Assembly (NCBI GenBank): GCA_047629975.1
Contig: JBLHUT010000039.1
Coordinates: 1 to 17,644, forward strand
From: JBLHUT01 sp047629975
GTDB lineage: Bacteria > Pseudomonadota > Alphaproteobacteria > Rhodobacterales > Rhodobacteraceae
Direction: 5' to 3'
Length of the DNA stretch: 17,644 nt
Position numbers and translations under genes: made by a program. This document shows positions 1-9,600 of this stretch, in pieces. The notes under the pieces are model-generated. The model was not told the DNA's origin, did not search any database, and saw only the letters and a list, made by a program, of their open reading frames with translations. Position 1 is the first letter of the stretch; every line of letters begins with the position of its first letter.

Positions 1-1485
1 AAACAATCAAAAGACAGGATGGCATTCGCTCCGCTGCCGGACGAAAAGCTGGCGTTCGTGTTTCAGGACCACGAGCTTATCGACGCAACACCGGATGCCC
101 GCCAGATGCTGAGAGGCGGGATAAGCGTTCTTGAACCGTGGGAGCGTCTGATGGCAATCCTGCACAATGACTTCCCCGATTTTGCCAGTACAATTGACGC
201 CCTCCCTACGTCGGGAAAACTGACGTTCCACAATTCCCAATCGAACATCGTGCTTCAGGCCGAATGGAAACGGGGGGTGACACGGATCGCCCTGATCGAA
301 CCAGAAGCCCCGATAACCCATGAAGCCACAAAAGGGTTTTCTGCTCTGAGTGACGAATTGAGCATTCTGCACCGGGTGGTTGATGACGCTCCGCTGGTTG
401 TCTGGCGCGAAGACCAAAGCGGCGCAGTCCGGTGGGCAAACGGGGCCTACCTCAAACTGACCGCTGAAATGTCCCCGGTGCCAAATACCGAACAAAAGTG
501 GCCTTTGAGTTCGGTTTTCTCACATCACCTGAGCATCAAAGACACAGACCGCCTTGAAGCCGAACGCCTTTCACTTGATCTTCCCGACGGAAGCGGCGTC
601 CGCTGGTTCGACTGCATCGCACAGCCATTCAAAGACGACACACTGTTTTTCGCGCTTCCCGCAGATCAGTTGGTAAAGGCCGAAACCTCTTTGCGTGAAT
701 TTGTGCAAACGCTAACAAAAACTTTCGCAGAATTGCCGACAGGACTGGCGATTTTTGACAAGAACCGGCAGCTCGCGCTTTTTAACCCTGCCCTCACCGA
801 CCTCACGACACTTGAGCCTTTGTTTCTTGCGACACGTCCCACTCTTTATGCCTTTCTCGATCACTTGCGCGAAAAACAACGCATGCCCGAGCCAAAAAAC
901 TACAAAGCATGGCGCAGTGGCATATCCGAACTTGAAGACGCCGCAATCAGCGGTACCTACCTCGAACACTGGTCCCTGCCGACCGGACAAACCTATCGTG
1001 TCACCGGTCGTCCCCATCCTGACGGAGCCTTGGCTTTCCTGTTCGAAGACATCTCCGCCGAGATTTCCTTGACCCGCCGCTTCAGGTCCGAACTTGATCT
1101 TGGCCAAGCAGTGATCGACAGCCTGCCCGAGGCAATTGCCGTCTTTTCCCATTCCGGCGTGTTGATCTTGTCGAATGAGACCTACGAAAAGATGTGGGAG
1201 CAGGAGTCCAGTACAATACTTGGCGATATCAGCATCATCGACTCAACCCGTCTTTGGCAACAAAAATGCCTCCCCACACCGACTTGGGATCTGGCCCAAG
1301 ACTTTATTACCGGCCGGATGCCACGCACAGCGTGGACCGGAGAGGTCCATATGAAAGATGGCCGGCAAATGAACTGCCGCTTTGCGCCAGTGTCGGGAAA
1401 TGCAACCCTGATTGCCTTTAGCATGCAAACACAAGAGCTGGAAATCAACGCCCCAAGGTTGCGCAACGTCGGCTCGGTTTCCTGA
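1..1485 (+). CDS. PAS-domain signalling protein, 5'-partial, no kinase domain
   Basis: The reading frame is open to the left edge. The first ATG (19) has an AGG directly against it, too close to act as a ribosome binding site, so the true start, perhaps with a membrane anchor, probably lies outside the window. At least two, probably three, PAS-like segments can be seen: around residues 120-215 (DDAPLVVWRE, then WANGAYLKL), 245-355 (ELPTGLAIFDKN, ending FLFEDISAE) and 370-480 (SLPEAIAVF, then LSNETYEKMW). A short helical linker precedes the second. PAS folds sense ligands or redox state, or mediate dimerisation. No histidine-kinase H-box or ATPase N/G boxes, GGDEF or EAL motif follows; the protein simply ends after the last PAS. 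It may be a PAS-only partner of another regulator. The signal it senses is unknown. The PAS call is by pattern and moderately sure. Confidence 0.75.
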   Translation, partial: KQSKDRMAFAPLPDEKLAFVFQDHELIDATPDARQMLRGGISVLEPWERLMAILHNDFPDFASTIDALPTSGKLTFHNSQSNIVLQAEWKRGVTRIALIEPEAPITHEATKGFSALSDELSILHRVVDDAPLVVWREDQSGAVRWANGAYLKLTAEMSPVPNTEQKWPLSSVFSHHLSIKDTDRLEAERLSLDLPDGSGVRWFDCIAQPFKDDTLFFALPADQLVKAETSLREFVQTLTKTFAELPTGLAIFDKNRQLALFNPALTDLTTLEPLFLATRPTLYAFLDHLREKQRMPEPKNYKAWRSGISELEDAAISGTYLEHWSLPTGQTYRVTGRPHPDGALAFLFEDISAEISLTRRFRSELDLGQAVIDSLPEAIAVFSHSGVLILSNETYEKMWEQESSTILGDISIIDSTRLWQQKCLPTPTWDLAQDFITGRMPRTAWTGEVHMKDGRQMNCRFAPVSGNATLIAFSMQTQELEINAPRLRNVGSVS

Positions 1486-1531
1486 AGTCACAAACTTCGG
1501 ACGAATTTAGCGCCCGTGCCGATATGGTCCC

Positions 1532-1559
1532 TTGAAGGCACTCACATCGACGATACTGT
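1532..1559 (+). promoter_or_regulatory. Possible promoter of tsaE
   Basis: TTGAAG (1532-1537) and TACTGT (1554-1559) are separated by 16 bases. The -35 is a fair match to the housekeeping consensus and the -10 is poor. If it is used, transcription would begin at or within a few bases of the tsaE ATG (1566), giving little or no leader. The 80-base gap after the PAS gene leaves room for a promoter. This rests on consensus matching only. Confidence 0.25.
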
Positions 1560-1565
1560 AGGGTC

Positions 1566-2048
1566 ATGTCAGATGACCCGATTTCCTCTCTTTCGCTATT
1601 CCTGTCCGATCCCTGCGCAACCAAGGCGCTGGCGATCAAAATTGGCGCACATCTACAGCCCGGCGATACGGTGCTTTTGACGGGGCCTATCGGCGCCGGA
1701 AAAAGCCACCTTGCCCGCGCCCTCATCCATGATCGCCTCGCCAGAGAAAACCGGATCGAGGATATCCCTTCGCCAACCTTCACTCTTGTTCAAACCTATG
1801 AAACCTCGCTCGGCGAAATCTGGCACGCTGATCTCTACCGCCTTTCAGGACCGGACGAGGTTTTCGAGCTGGGCCTTTCAGAGGCGTTCGACACCGCAAT
1901 CTGCCTTATTGAATGGCCCGACCGTCTGGGGTCAGACGCCCCTGCCTTCGCCCTTTCGATCACCCTTTCCCCTGATGAAGAGGGACGAATCGTGCGGATC
2001 GAAGGACCAAGCACACGATGGGCCTCCTTACTCGAAAGCCTCGAATGA
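1566..2048 (+). CDS. tsaE: TsaE, tRNA t6A37 threonylcarbamoyl-transfer ATPase subunit
   Basis: TsaE is the P-loop ATPase that works with TsaB, TsaD and TsaC to make N6-threonylcarbamoyladenosine at position 37 of ANN-decoding tRNAs in the cytoplasm. The 160-residue length is normal for the family. Visible motifs are the Walker A GPIGAGKSH (Lys46, Ser47), the family signature SPTFTLVQTYE, HADLYRL, and LIEWPDRL near the end. The ATG at 1566 is the only reasonable start, but no Shine-Dalgarno sequence stands before it. The stop overlaps the start of the next gene in ATGA, so translation is probably coupled. Its placement ahead of a cell-wall recycling kinase is a recurrent alphaproteobacterial arrangement, as I recall it. 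Confidence 0.95.
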   Translation: MSDDPISSLSLFLSDPCATKALAIKIGAHLQPGDTVLLTGPIGAGKSHLARALIHDRLARENRIEDIPSPTFTLVQTYETSLGEIWHADLYRLSGPDEVFELGLSEAFDTAICLIEWPDRLGSDAPAFALSITLSPDEEGRIVRIEGPSTRWASLLESLE

Positions 2049-3058
2049 CCCGATCAATTCCAGAGTTTCTTAACAAATGTGGCTGGGAGAATGCGCAACG
2101 CGCAGCTCTTGCAGGGGATGCCTCAAATCGCCGTTACGAGCGGCTGACCCGCAAAGATGACCACGCTGTCCTGATGGATGCACCACCTGACAAAAATGAG
2201 GATACACGCCCGTTCATCCATATCGCCCAACACCTTACCGCGCTGGGTCTAAGTGCACCGCAGATTATGGCATCAGATCCCCAACACGGGTTCTTGTTAC
2301 TCGAAGACCTTGGCGACGATCTTTTTGCCCGCTTCCTGTTGCAGCACCCCGAACAAGAGGCCGGTCTTTATCAGGCCGCAACAGACGTCCTGCTCGCCCT
2401 TCATCAAGCGCCTTTGCCAAAGGGGCTTTCATGCTACACGCCCGAGCTGATGGCGGGGCTTGGCACTCTGGCCGTAGATTGGTACGCGCACCAAGGCCCG
2501 CCCGACCCGCAGAACCCCGACCACTGCGCCCTGCGCGGCGCACTCGAGGAGGCACTCTTGCGTCATGCTGCCGATTGTTCTGTTGTTATCCAACGCGACT
2601 ATCATTCCGAAAATCTGCTGTGGCTGCCCGACCGCACGGGCCCCGCACAGGTCGGTTTGCTGGACTTTCAGGATGCAATGCTGGGTCATCCCGCCTATGA
2701 TCTTGTGTCATTGCTGACCGATGCCCGCCGCGATGTAACACCACAGACCCAGACCACCGCACTCGATTATTACATAGCCCGGTCCAACCAGCCCGATGCC
2801 CCGTTCCGGGCAGCGTTTGCGGCCCTTTCCGTGCAGCGAAATCTACGCATACTCGGGGTTTTTGCGCGTTTGTCGCTGCATTCGGGAAAACCCCATTACG
2901 TCGATCTGATCCCTCGCGTCTGGACCCACTTACAAGCAAGCCTTGCCCATCCCGATTTGACCGCCCTGCGGTTGATCATCAAACACAGCCTGCCGGCACC
3001 AACGCCACAACTTTTGCAAGGATTGAAAGATAAATGCGGCACAATCCCGACGCGCTGA
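2045..3058 (+). CDS. amgK: Cell-wall recycling N-acetylmuramate/N-acetylglucosamine kinase (AmgK-like)
   Basis: This is an aminoglycoside-phosphotransferase-fold sugar kinase, 337 residues from ATG 2045. It has the catalytic loop QRDYHSENLLW (Asp185, His187, Asn190) and the metal-binding DFQDAMLGHPAYDL (Asp207). AmgK phosphorylates the anomeric carbon of MurNAc or GlcNAc released from peptidoglycan, and MurU, encoded next, uridylylates the product; the pair bypasses de novo UDP-MurNAc synthesis and in Pseudomonas gives intrinsic fosfomycin tolerance. I chose 2045 over the in-frame ATG at 2018 because it gives the ATGA overlap with tsaE and because the peptide before it (MGLLTRKPR) only reads the tsaE tail in another frame. 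The adjacent nucleotidyltransferase makes AmgK far likelier than an antibiotic kinase; the substrate itself is inferred. Confidence 0.85.
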   Translation: MTRSIPEFLNKCGWENAQRAALAGDASNRRYERLTRKDDHAVLMDAPPDKNEDTRPFIHIAQHLTALGLSAPQIMASDPQHGFLLLEDLGDDLFARFLLQHPEQEAGLYQAATDVLLALHQAPLPKGLSCYTPELMAGLGTLAVDWYAHQGPPDPQNPDHCALRGALEEALLRHAADCSVVIQRDYHSENLLWLPDRTGPAQVGLLDFQDAMLGHPAYDLVSLLTDARRDVTPQTQTTALDYYIARSNQPDAPFRAAFAALSVQRNLRILGVFARLSLHSGKPHYVDLIPRVWTHLQASLAHPDLTALRLIIKHSLPAPTPQLLQGLKDKCGTIPTR

Positions 3059-3723
3059 TGCTGTTTGCCGCGGGGTTCGGCACCCGCATGGGCCCTTTGA
3101 CCAAATCACTTCCAAAACCGTTAATCGAGGTCGCAGGGCGCCCGTTGCTTGACCACGCACTTGCCCTTGCCGCACCGCTTGGACTTAAGCACGTGGTGAT
3201 AAACACCCACTACCGCGCCGAACAGATCGCCAGACATCTTTCCACCCAACCCAAAATCAAACTCAGCTTCGAGAGCCCCGGGATCCTTGAAACCGGCGGT
3301 GGATTGCGCCACGCATTGCCGCTTCTTGGAACAGGTCCGGTCTTTACCCTGAACACCGACGCCGTCTGGTCAGGCCCTAACCCTCTGGAATTACTTAACT
3401 CTGCGTGGGATCCTCAAGAAATGGACGCGTTGCTGCTGCTTATTCCCAGACCGAACGCACTTGGCCATTCTGGCGCTGGCGACTTTGAAACGGACGTAGA
3501 TGGCAGGCTTGTGCGCGGACCCGGCGCGATTTTTTCCGGCGCGCAGATCCTCAAAACCGGTGACCTTGCAATGATACCCGATGCTACTTTCTCGCTGAAT
3601 GTCGTCTGGGACCGGATGCTCGATCGCAAACGGCTGTTCGGCCTGATCTATCCCGGAAACTGGTGCGATGTCGGTCGCCCCGAAAGCGTGCCCCTGGCCA
3701 CAAGGATGCTAAGCAATGTTTGA
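3034..3723 (+). CDS. murU: N-acetylmuramate-1-phosphate uridylyltransferase (MurU-like)
   Basis: This is a 229-residue sugar-nucleotidyltransferase. Near the start is the nucleotide-binding signature LFAAGFGTRMG followed by KPLIEVAGRPLLDHA. NTDAVW holds the metal-binding Asp109, and WCDVGRPESV lies close to the C-terminus, where MurU proteins carry W-x-DVG. It would turn MurNAc-1-phosphate plus UTP into UDP-MurNAc, using the product of the kinase encoded just upstream. The short length, without a C-terminal acetyltransferase helix, separates it from GlmU. The chosen ATG overlaps amgK by 25 bases and has AAGGA 11-12 bases upstream. A start at 3058 (TGATG overlap) would remove eight residues but leave the core motif intact, so it cannot be excluded. 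Confidence 0.85.
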   Translation: MRHNPDALMLFAAGFGTRMGPLTKSLPKPLIEVAGRPLLDHALALAAPLGLKHVVINTHYRAEQIARHLSTQPKIKLSFESPGILETGGGLRHALPLLGTGPVFTLNTDAVWSGPNPLELLNSAWDPQEMDALLLLIPRPNALGHSGAGDFETDVDGRLVRGPGAIFSGAQILKTGDLAMIPDATFSLNVVWDRMLDRKRLFGLIYPGNWCDVGRPESVPLATRMLSNV

Positions 3724-6688
3724 TACACCCGGCCCCCGCCTTTTCGGGGCCGCCCCCGGTGTCGATTTCCCGACAGCGCTGATCGCCGGCTTGGAAGCCC
3801 GCATGGCCGGACGGCCGCCGGAGGCTTGGGCACGCATCACACTTTACGTCAACACACGGCGCATGCAGCGCCGCCTGCATGATATTTTAACCGCGGGTCC
3901 ACCGCGCCTGTTGCCAAAAATCCGGCTTGTCACCGACCTTGCCGATCTGCCGCAGGTCGTGCCCGTGCCTCAGGCGTTGCCTGCCTTGCAGGTAAAGTTG
4001 CAATTGGCACAACTCGTCACCAGACTTCTGGACAACGATCCGACACTGGCACCCCGGTCTGCTGTCTTCGACCTTGCCGAAAGCCTTGCCGCGCTGATCG
4101 AGGAAATGCACGGCGAGGGTGTCTCTCCCGACACGTTGCGCACTTTGGATATGGGCGAACACTCCGCCCATTGGGCCCGCTCACTGGAGGTGCTGAATAT
4201 CGTCACAGACTTTTTTGACGCCGATCCCACCCATCTTCCCGGAAACGAGGCCCGCCTGCGCCGCGTCGTGACGAGCCTTGCCGACACGTGGGTAAAGACA
4301 CCACCCCGCGATCCGATCATCGTGGCCGGCTCGACCGGATCGCGCGGCGCCACGCGCCTGTTCATGGAGGCCGTCGCCCGCCTGCCACAGGGGGCCGTCA
4401 TCCTGCCCGGATATGATTTTGATCAACCCGACAACGTTTGGCACGGTTTGTCGGATGCCCTCACAGCCGAAGACCACCCGCAGTACCGGTTTCGGGTGCT
4501 GATGGATGCGCTTGACCTGACCCCATCCGATGTGCAGCCCTGGACCACCCTCGCCCCTCCTGCACCAGAGCGTAACAAGCTGATTTCACTTGCTCTTAGA
4601 CCGGCACCCGTCACAGACCAATGGCGTCTTGACGGCAAGGCAATGCAAAGTGAAGTTCCCGCTGCCGCCGCCGGCATGACCTTGATCGAGGCCCCCTCTC
4701 CACGGTTCGAGGCCGCCGCAATCGCATTGTGCCTGCGCGAAGCCGCCGAGAACGGCCTGACAGCCGCGCTCATTTCGCCCGACCGGATGCTGACCCGACA
4801 GGTCGCCTCTGCTCTTGACCGGTGGTCCATCCTGCCGGACGACAGTGCCGGACGCCCCCTGAACCAGACAGCACCGGGGCGATTTTTACGTCATGTGGCA
4901 GGGCTTTTTGGCGCGCGGTTGCGGCTTGACGCCTGCCTGACGCTGCTCAAACACCCGCTGACGGCGTCTTCGCCAGAGATGCGCGGCAATCACCTGCGCT
5001 TCACCCGTGAACTGGAGCTTTTCCTGCGCCGGAATTCCTGCGCCTTTCCGACCCCCGCGGCGTTGGCCCTGTGGGTTGGAAAAAGTGACAAGAATGACGG
5101 GCGCGGCGCGTGGGCTGACTGGGTCGGGACACATATTTTGACGCCGCCACCCGCGTCCGAACACCCCCTCGAAGACCACATCACGGCCCACCTTGCCCTT
5201 GCCGAAACACTGGCAGCCGGACCAGATGCAACGGGTTCGGGTGCCTTGTGGCTCAAGAAACCGGGCGAAACCGCCCGTCAGGCGATGCAAAAGTTTGAAC
5301 AGGCCGCGCGCGATGGTGGCGTGTTTTCGACCTTTGACTATACCACGCTTTTCACCAAAATCATCAGCGGCGAAGAGGTCCGCGAAGAAACCCTGTCGCA
5401 TCCCCGGATCATGATCTGGGGCACACTCGAGGCGCGGGTCCAAGGCGCCGATCTGGTCATTCTGGGCGGCCTGAACGATGGGACGTGGCCAGAATTGCCA
5501 ACCCCTGATCCGTGGTTGAACCGCCAGATGCGCAAGGAAGCCGGGCTGTTGTTGCCGGAACGCCGCGTTGGCCTGTCGGCTCATGATTTCCAACAGGCCG
5601 TTGCCGCCCCCCGCGTCGTGCTGACCCGTTCTGTGCGCAGCGCAGAGGCTGAAACTGTGCCGTCACGCTGGCTCAACCGGTTGGGCAATCTGATGCGCGG
5701 GCTGGGTGGCACCGGCAAGGACGCCTTTGACCAGATGAAAGAGCGCGGTGATTGCTGGCTCGACCTTGCAAGCGCGCTTGAAACACCCGACACGCGTGTG
5801 GATCCGGCCCCGCGTCCGTCCCCCTGCCCCCCTGTTGCAGTCCGGCCAAAAGAGCTTTCGGTGACGGCGGTTGCACGACTGATCCGCGACCCTTACGACA
5901 TCTACGCCCAGCGCATTCTCAGATTGAACAAACTCAACCCCCTGAACCCCACGGCTGACGCACGCCTGCGGGGCAACGTCCTGCATGACGCGTTCAAACA
6001 GGTGATCAAGGTTGGTCAACACCTGCCGACCGACCCTGAAATCGCTCATGCCGCTCTTTTGGCCGCCCTCGAAGAGGCGCTTGAACAAGACGTGCCGTGG
6101 CCTGCAATGGCCGCTTTCTGGCTGGCGCGCTTTCATCGGTCGTTGCCCGCAGTTTTGAACCGCGAACAGATGCGTGCAGCCGCGGGCATACCTGTGCTGA
6201 TCGAAACAAAGCACGCCATCAAATTGACCGGTCTGGATTTTACGCTTACGGCCAAACCGGACCGGATCGACGAGCTGTCTCCGGGAATTTTCGCGATTTT
6301 TGACTATAAATCGGGCCAGCCGCCCAGCGAAAAACAGGTTCTGTCATTTGACAAACAGCTTCCCCTGACGGCGGCAATGCTTGAACGGGGCGCCTTTGCG
6401 CCGCTTGGAACAGGGCGTGTGGAGCAAATGACCTATATCGGGCTGGGTGCGGGCGGCAAGGACGTCGATATTCCGCTCATTCCGAAAAACTCCGAAACCT
6501 TGTTGCCTGACAGCACGTGGGAGGGGCTGGTCAAACTGATCAGCGCCTATAATCAACCCACCCAAGGGTACACCGCGCGGCGCGCCAACCAAAGCGTCCG
6601 CTTCGTTGGCGATTATGAACATCTGTCGCGCTATGGCGAATGGTCCGAGGTCGACACCCCGCAAAAGAACCAGAAGGTTGGCCAATGA
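3716..6688 (+). CDS. addB: AddB, double-strand break repair nuclease subunit
   Basis: AddB pairs with AddA to resect double-strand breaks before RecA loading, the role of RecBCD in enterobacteria. The protein has 990 residues. The N-terminal region is helicase-like but has no recognisable Walker A where Bacillus AddB carries one, consistent with alphaproteobacterial AddB. LGGLNDGTWPELPTPDPWLN (around 583-602) is a characteristic family motif. The C-terminal PD-(D/E)XK nuclease has GNVLHDAF (His757), KPDRID (Asp849) and FDYKSG (Asp863, Lys865). There is no cysteine in the last 280 or so residues, and Asp725 of RDPYDIY sits where iron-sulphur AddB proteins have Cys-Pro, so the Fe-S staple is absent. 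ATG 3716 is preceded by AAGGA at 3702-3706 and overlaps murU by 8 bases. Confidence 0.96.
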   Translation: MFDTPGPRLFGAAPGVDFPTALIAGLEARMAGRPPEAWARITLYVNTRRMQRRLHDILTAGPPRLLPKIRLVTDLADLPQVVPVPQALPALQVKLQLAQLVTRLLDNDPTLAPRSAVFDLAESLAALIEEMHGEGVSPDTLRTLDMGEHSAHWARSLEVLNIVTDFFDADPTHLPGNEARLRRVVTSLADTWVKTPPRDPIIVAGSTGSRGATRLFMEAVARLPQGAVILPGYDFDQPDNVWHGLSDALTAEDHPQYRFRVLMDALDLTPSDVQPWTTLAPPAPERNKLISLALRPAPVTDQWRLDGKAMQSEVPAAAAGMTLIEAPSPRFEAAAIALCLREAAENGLTAALISPDRMLTRQVASALDRWSILPDDSAGRPLNQTAPGRFLRHVAGLFGARLRLDACLTLLKHPLTASSPEMRGNHLRFTRELELFLRRNSCAFPTPAALALWVGKSDKNDGRGAWADWVGTHILTPPPASEHPLEDHITAHLALAETLAAGPDATGSGALWLKKPGETARQAMQKFEQAARDGGVFSTFDYTTLFTKIISGEEVREETLSHPRIMIWGTLEARVQGADLVILGGLNDGTWPELPTPDPWLNRQMRKEAGLLLPERRVGLSAHDFQQAVAAPRVVLTRSVRSAEAETVPSRWLNRLGNLMRGLGGTGKDAFDQMKERGDCWLDLASALETPDTRVDPAPRPSPCPPVAVRPKELSVTAVARLIRDPYDIYAQRILRLNKLNPLNPTADARLRGNVLHDAFKQVIKVGQHLPTDPEIAHAALLAALEEALEQDVPWPAMAAFWLARFHRSLPAVLNREQMRAAAGIPVLIETKHAIKLTGLDFTLTAKPDRIDELSPGIFAIFDYKSGQPPSEKQVLSFDKQLPLTAAMLERGAFAPLGTGRVEQMTYIGLGAGGKDVDIPLIPKNSETLLPDSTWEGLVKLISAYNQPTQGYTARRANQSVRFVGDYEHLSRYGEWSEVDTPQKNQKVGQ

Positions 6689-9600
6689 CCCGTATCGACG
6701 ATGCCACCCGCGCACAAATAGATGCCGCCGACCCTCTTAGCTCGACATGGCTGTCGGCAAATGCCGGATCCGGAAAAACACGGGTGCTCACCAACCGCGT
6801 GGCACGGTTGTTGCTGCGCAAGGTACCACCCCAAAGCATTCTGTGCCTGACCTACACAAAGGCCGCAGCTTCTGAGATGCAAAACCGGCTTTTTGCCCGG
6901 CTTGGCGAATGGGCCATGATGGAGGACAGCGCGCTTGTGTCCGCCCTGACCGAGCTTGGCACCGATCAGGCGCTGACGCCCGAACTTCTGAACGATGCGC
7001 GCCGGCTGTTTGCCCGCGCCATCGAAACGCCCGGCGGTTTGAAAATACAGACGATTCACTCGTTTTGTGCCGCTCTCTTGCGTCGCTTTCCGCTTGAGGC
7101 CCGCGTACCTCCGTCGTTTACCGAAATGGACGACCGCGCCGCAGAAACCCTACGAACCGAGGTTCTGGACCATCTTGCACAGACCGTGCCGGACATTTTC
7201 GCCACCTGCGCCGCCTATGTCGGCGACGTCGACATGAGCCAGATCACCGCTGAAATCACCAAACACAGCGAGGCATTTGCAACCCCGTTGGATTGGGATG
7301 CCACGGCGCGGCTGTTCAGCCTGCCGCCCGGATACACCCAGGCAACCCTGAACGGATCTGTATTTCTGGGCAGCGAACGCGCCCTGTTCCAAAGCATCAT
7401 TCCGGTCATGCGCGCCAGCAGCCAGTCCAGCAACACCAAAATCGCCGACAAACTCGCCGCGATCACCCGCTTTGATCACACCGACCTTGCCACACTCGAA
7501 GATATCCTGCTCACAGGGTCGGGCGCAAAAGAGCCGTTTACCGCCAAGATCGGCAGCTTGCCAACGATAGCCTGTCGCGCCGCGATGCCCGATCACATTG
7601 ACGCGCTGAATGCGCTGATGGCCCGCGTCGAGGCCGCCCGCGAAGACCGCCTATCGCTGCTGTCAACACAGCGAACACACGCGCTTTATACCTTTGCCGG
7701 ACATTTTTTGCCGGAATACCAACGCCGTAAGGCGCTTCACGGGTTGCTGGATTTCGACGACCTGATTGTTCAGGCCCGCGATCTTCTGACCCAGCCCGGC
7801 GTGGCACAATGGGTGCTTTACAAGATTGATGGCGGTATCGACCACGTGCTTGTGGACGAAGCACAGGACACCAGCCCCGTGCAATGGGAGGTCATCCGCC
7901 TTTTGACGCAAGAGTTCGCCGCCGGTGAAACCGCGCGCAGCGACACGCCCAGAACTGTCTTTGTCGTGGGCGACAAAAAGCAATCGATCTATTCGTTCCA
8001 AGGCGCTGATCCCGACCGCTTCGACGAAATGCGCCAAGCTTTTGCCGCGCGATTGCAGGCTGCAAAGGATTACCTTGAGGAGCGGGAATTGCGCCATTCC
8101 TTCCGCTCGGCCGATGCGATCCTGCGGCTGGTGGACGAGGTATTCAAAGGGGCGCCCGCCGGATTGGGACCCGTCAATCATATTCCCTTTCACACACAAT
8201 TGCCCGGTCGGGTCGATCTGTGGCCTTTGGTCGAGCCCGAAACAGACAGCACGCAGGATGATTGGGAACAGCCCCAGGATATGATCGGCGAAACCCACCA
8301 TCACCGCCGCCTTGCCAAATCCATCGCCACAGAGATCATCCGCCTGAAACAGCACGAGGTCCTCTGGCAGATCAAAAACGGCGAAAAAGTTGCCCGCCCG
8401 ATTACCGAAGGCGACGTCCTGATCCTTGTTCAGGGGCGCACCAGCGGCCTGTTTCACGAGATTATCCGCGCGTGCAAAGAAGCGGAACTTGAAATCGCGG
8501 GTGCCGACCGGCTCAAGATCGGGGGCGAATTGGCGGTCAAGGATATCCTTGCTGTTCTGGCGTTTCTGGCCACACCCGAAGACAACCTGTCACTGGCCTG
8601 CGCGCTGCGCTCGCCGCTGTTTGGCTGGGATGAAGCGCAACTTTATGATCTGGCAGCCGGGCGCACCCAACCCTATCTTTGGCAGATCCTGCGCAACCGC
8701 AAAGAGACCGCGACCGACACCGTCAGCATCTTGCAAGCCTTGCTTGATGCCGCCGATTTCCTGCGCCCCTATGACCTGATCGACAGACTGCTATTGCGGT
8801 ATAACGGGCGTCACAATCTAATCGCGCGGCTTGGTCCCGAAGCGCAGGACGGTATCGACGCCGTTTTGTCGCAAGCCCTTCAATACGAACAATCCGAGCC
8901 CCCCAGTCTGACCGGATTTCTGTCGTGGATGGAAACCGGCGAGGTCGAGATCAAACGACAGGCCGACAGCGCCGGAAACCGCCTGCGGGTGATGACGGTG
9001 CACGGCGCAAAGGGGCTTGAGGCACCGATCGTGATTTTGCCCGATACCGCCGATAAGCCCAACACCGTCCGCGCAGAGCTTTTGCCCGACAAAAACGGCC
9101 ACGTCCTGTGGAAAACCAACGCCGAAGCGGCGCCGCTCACGATCAAGGCCCTGCGGGAGGCGGCACAGGAAAAGCAGCTGGAGGAACGCCAACGTCTGCT
9201 TTACGTCGCCATGACCCGCGCCGAGCAATGGTTGATCGTGGCGGCCGCCGGCACCGTGAAAGAGGCCAAAGACAGCTGGTATCACCAAATCGAAACCGCC
9301 ATGGACACAGCCGGCCCTATCCAGCTTGAACGCCCCGATGGCACCGGAAAGCGGCTGCAAACCATTGATTGGCCAACCAGCCCGCAAACCGTCACAACAC
9401 ATGACACCCAAGCCCCCGCGCCGTCCTTTGCAAAATCCGGTACCCTCCCGACATGGACCTCCACGGCCCTTGCGGCCCCGCCGCGACCGGTTCAAACTTT
9501 CGCCCCCTCCGACCTTGGCGGGGCAAAGGTGCTTGCAGGGACCTCTGATGACGCCCTTGATGTTGAGGCGGCAATGGAACGCGGTAACCTTTTGCACCGG

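Noticed and set aside
2045..3058. Aminoglycoside resistance kinase
   Set aside because: The fold is the same, but the adjacent MurU-like gene and housekeeping context point to cell-wall sugar salvage.
4886..5593. Long minus-strand open frame (235 residues) inside addB
   Set aside because: It is the antisense shadow of a GC-rich gene; its peptide has no recognisable domain and addB is intact across it.
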